Below are positions 7,945 through 9,802 of a DNA stretch of 9,802 bases, piece by piece. Source of the stretch: an uncultured Lachnospiraceae bacterium (lineage in GTDB: Bacteria; Bacillota; Clostridia; Lachnospirales; Lachnospiraceae); contig CAMWNY010000070.1 in assembly GCA_947175775.1 (NCBI GenBank), forward strand, positions 1 through 9,802, written 5' to 3'. The position numbers and the translations under genes were made by a program. The notes under the pieces are model-generated. The model had not been told where the DNA came from. It did no database searches and saw only the letters and a list, made by a program, of their open reading frames with translations. Numbering within the stretch: the stretch's first letter is position 1; the number at the start of each line of letters is the position of its first letter.

Positions 7945-9802
7945 TTACTGTACTTTAATGCTTATATTCTTAAAGCCTGAGTACACCTTAATGCCATTTA
8001 CAGTCGCAGCTGTAATTGTAACGCTAAGTGACTTTCCGCTCTGAATCTTTGATGCATCATAGCTTACATTAATGTACTTCGGATCAAGTGTATTACCATT
8101 AATAACAATCTTTCCAACAAGAGCTTCTTTGATTGCTGCCGTTGTTGCTTCTGCATCTTCCGGCTTTTCAATCGTAGCTGTCGTATCTTTTGCTACAAGA
8201 ACACGCTTTAATTCATATGTCTTCTTAACAAGCGTATACTTGAATTCTCTTGTACCACCGAATCTACCTGTACCATATATTGTTACATTCTGCTTTCCAG
8301 CAGCAGTTGCTGCGGTATTCTCATAGTCATACGTATAATCATTTGTCTGATTCTCAGAATCCCTGTTTTCAAAGTTACCGAATGATAACTCACCAATCTG
8401 TGAATGTGTCAATATCATATAATACGGAGCATTCTCAGTAGCATCCTTTGTATGATTGTTCAATCTGTTGCGTGCACCCAAGGTAGCTTTCTCAGCCTCT
8501 GTGTCATCAACGAAGTATATCGGTGTTGTCTTCTCTGTTGTCTTGTCGATTATCTGAAGTTTTGCTTTCGCAATATCATAATAAGCAACTCTAAATTCAG
8601 CTACAACAATGCCTGGATCTCCGTCTGCAAGCGGCTTGAAGTTTGCACCTACAGGTTTTGCGTATACAGTTACATTAAGACCCTTATTCTCGTCAATTGC
8701 AATTTCTGCCTTTCCTGCCTCTTTATCCTGAGGATTGAACGTAACAGTCTGTGTAGTCACTGTTCCATTCTCTGCTGTTGTTGTCACATTGTACTTGTAT
8801 TCCAATGTGTAGTCGCGGTTCTTTGAAAGCGGCTTCTTAACATTTACTAACACAACTTTAGACTTCTCCAAATCTGAAGCTTTGATAGAAGGTTTTCCGT
8901 TTGTAAATACATCCGATACAGACTTCGCCGTAATGTTTCCTGAAGTAAAGTCACAAGGAGCAATGGTGTAATCAATTTCTGTCTTTGCTGTACCCTTTAA
9001 GCTTCCCTTCCATGAAATAACAGCCTTTGCAGAATCGTTTGCATTCTTGTTATTCTTGTAAGAAATCGCATAGTTTTTCTTAGATACCGTGTTACCGTTG
9101 TACTTAACAATAATATTTGTTAATGTTCCACCCGGTGTGTATTCAGCTGTCGGAGCATATCCAACTTCCAAATCTTTGTTTGTAAACTTATACTTGCCAT
9201 TTTCTGAGGCAATCGTCGTAACGGATGCGGCTACCGGCGTAATCTTAAATTTGAAATTAGCCGAACCTGAGTAATTGTGAATACCGGTAACTGTCAGTGT
9301 TGCGTTGCCTGCCTCAGTGTTTGCCTTATACTGATAGGTATATCCATATCTGTAAAGACCATTTTCTTTTTCGTTGACATCCTTGCTGCCCTTCTTAACA
9401 CCTTCCACAACAACATCTTCACCGTTTGCATCTTTTACAATAACGGAAATTTTGCCCTGTGCAAGCGCTGCGCCAGTATATTCTTTCGAATCAGCGAAAT
9501 TAGCAACTGTTACATTTACACCAGCCTTCAACGCTGTCTTTTTAATTGTAAACGGTATCGTCTTGCTTCCAACGAAGCCTGCTTCCGGTTTTCCGGAAAC
9601 CGTTATGGTTGCCTTACCTACATCAATATTGTTGATGTAATCAATTGTCATCTGCTCCGCATTAAATCCATCCGGAACAGGTGTAATTGCCTTTCCTACA
9701 TAATCGTAAGAGCTTGCCGCAAGTTTCATGGCTGTCTTGCTGATGTCCTGGGCATTTGCCGGATCAAGAAGGATAAACTTCGTATTCAGCACGCCTGTAT
9801 AG
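7945..9802 (-). CDS. C-terminal part of a large Ig-like repeat surface protein, 5'-partial
   Basis: The reading frame runs from the right edge to a TAA stop at 7945-7947 and gives about 618 residues. It is open upstream of the first possible start (GTG at 9792), so the gene continues beyond the window and its N-terminal domains are unseen. Residues counted from that GTG: about six degenerate Ig-like modules are visible near 48-83, 151-185, 241-278, 328-410, 486-521 and 574-615. Typical cores are YAISYKNNKNANDSAKAVIS, GYTYQYKANTEAGNATLTVTG (shortened here by family comparison to the Y-x-Y-x-x-N pattern) and YTYDYENTAATAAGKQNVTI followed by GTGRFGG. The C-terminus, FKNISIKVQ, carries no LPXTG motif, membrane helix or SLH domain. 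The repeat style matches the C-terminal region of the convergent pectate lyase, so it is likely another secreted or envelope-associated protein, perhaps also polysaccharide-active; its specific function cannot be told. Confidence 0.85.
   Translation of the reverse strand, partial: YTGVLNTKFILLDPANAQDISKTAMKLAASSYDYVGKAITPVPDGFNAEQMTIDYINNIDVGKATITVSGKPEAGFVGSKTIPFTIKKTALKAGVNVTVANFADSKEYTGAALAQGKISVIVKDANGEDVVVEGVKKGSKDVNEKENGLYRYGYTYQYKANTEAGNATLTVTGIHNYSGSANFKFKITPVAASVTTIASENGKYKFTNKDLEVGYAPTAEYTPGGTLTNIIVKYNGNTVSKKNYAISYKNNKNANDSAKAVISWKGSLKGTAKTEIDYTIAPCDFTSGNITAKSVSDVFTNGKPSIKASDLEKSKVVLVNVKKPLSKNRDYTLEYKYNVTTTAENGTVTTQTVTFNPQDKEAGKAEIAIDENKGLNVTVYAKPVGANFKPLADGDPGIVVAEFRVAYYDIAKAKLQIIDKTTEKTTPIYFVDDTEAEKATLGARNRLNNHTKDATENAPYYMILTHSQIGELSFGNFENRDSENQTNDYTYDYENTAATAAGKQNVTIYGTGRFGGTREFKYTLVKKTYELKRVLVAKDTTATIEKPEDAEATTAAIKEALVGKIVINGNTLDPKYINVSYDASKIQSGKSLSVTITAATVNGIKVYSGFKNISIKVQ

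Noticed and set aside
8404..8826. Cysteine-rich 140-residue plus-strand frame
   Set aside because: It lies entirely antisense to the well-supported minus-strand repeat protein, and its composition (Cys, Ser, Leu, Val) is what an antisense shadow of such a gene gives.
9790..9792. GTG as the real start of the minus-strand gene
   Set aside because: The frame continues upstream to the right edge (codons for Y, T, G), and the protein begins in mid-domain.

Overview
The window looks like part of the chromosome of a pectin-degrading, Gram-positive, gut or rumen type Clostridia, most likely a Lachnospiraceae member (Lachnospira/Butyrivibrio/Roseburia-like). This is inferred from the moderately AT-rich coding style, a very large modular secreted enzyme with a Thr/Glu-rich acidic N-terminal linker, a family 9 pectate lyase core, and many Ig-like repeats of the Y-x-V-x-Y-x-N-N ... 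G-x-G-x-Y-x-G kind common in secreted proteins of that family. No taxonomic marker gene is present, so the assignment is only suggestive.

The layout is simple: two converging genes, both cut by the window edges at their 5' ends, with a 67-bp gap between their stop codons that holds a strong hairpin terminator. The left gene (plus strand, from the left edge to 7877) encodes at least 2,624 residues of a multimodular pectate lyase. Its order is: acidic T/E-rich linker; three tandem modules of 191 residues encoded by identical DNA; two Fn3-like segments; a roughly 280-residue beta-rich segment of probable concanavalin/LamG-like or CBM type; an Ig-like segment; a PL9 parallel beta-helix catalytic domain with the calcium-binding aspartates and catalytic lysine in place; an acidic linker; and about eight Ig-like repeats to the C-terminus. 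The right gene (minus strand, from the right edge to 7945) shows only its C-terminal ~618 residues, made entirely of the same general kind of Ig-like repeats, so its catalytic or binding part lies outside the window.

The likely biology is extracellular attack on homogalacturonan. The PL9 domain cleaves polygalacturonate by calcium-assisted beta-elimination, the N-terminal triplicated modules and beta-sandwich segments probably bind substrate or act as spacers, and the C-terminal repeats probably extend the enzyme from the cell or hold it to the envelope. The converging neighbour shares this C-terminal style and may be a second secreted polysaccharide-active or adhesive protein. The most notable feature is the 573-bp tandem array, about 2.9 copies without a visible mismatch, which points to very recent duplication or ongoing homogenisation. 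There is no gene-free stretch over 300 bases, and I saw no RNA gene, mobile element, CRISPR array or defence system.
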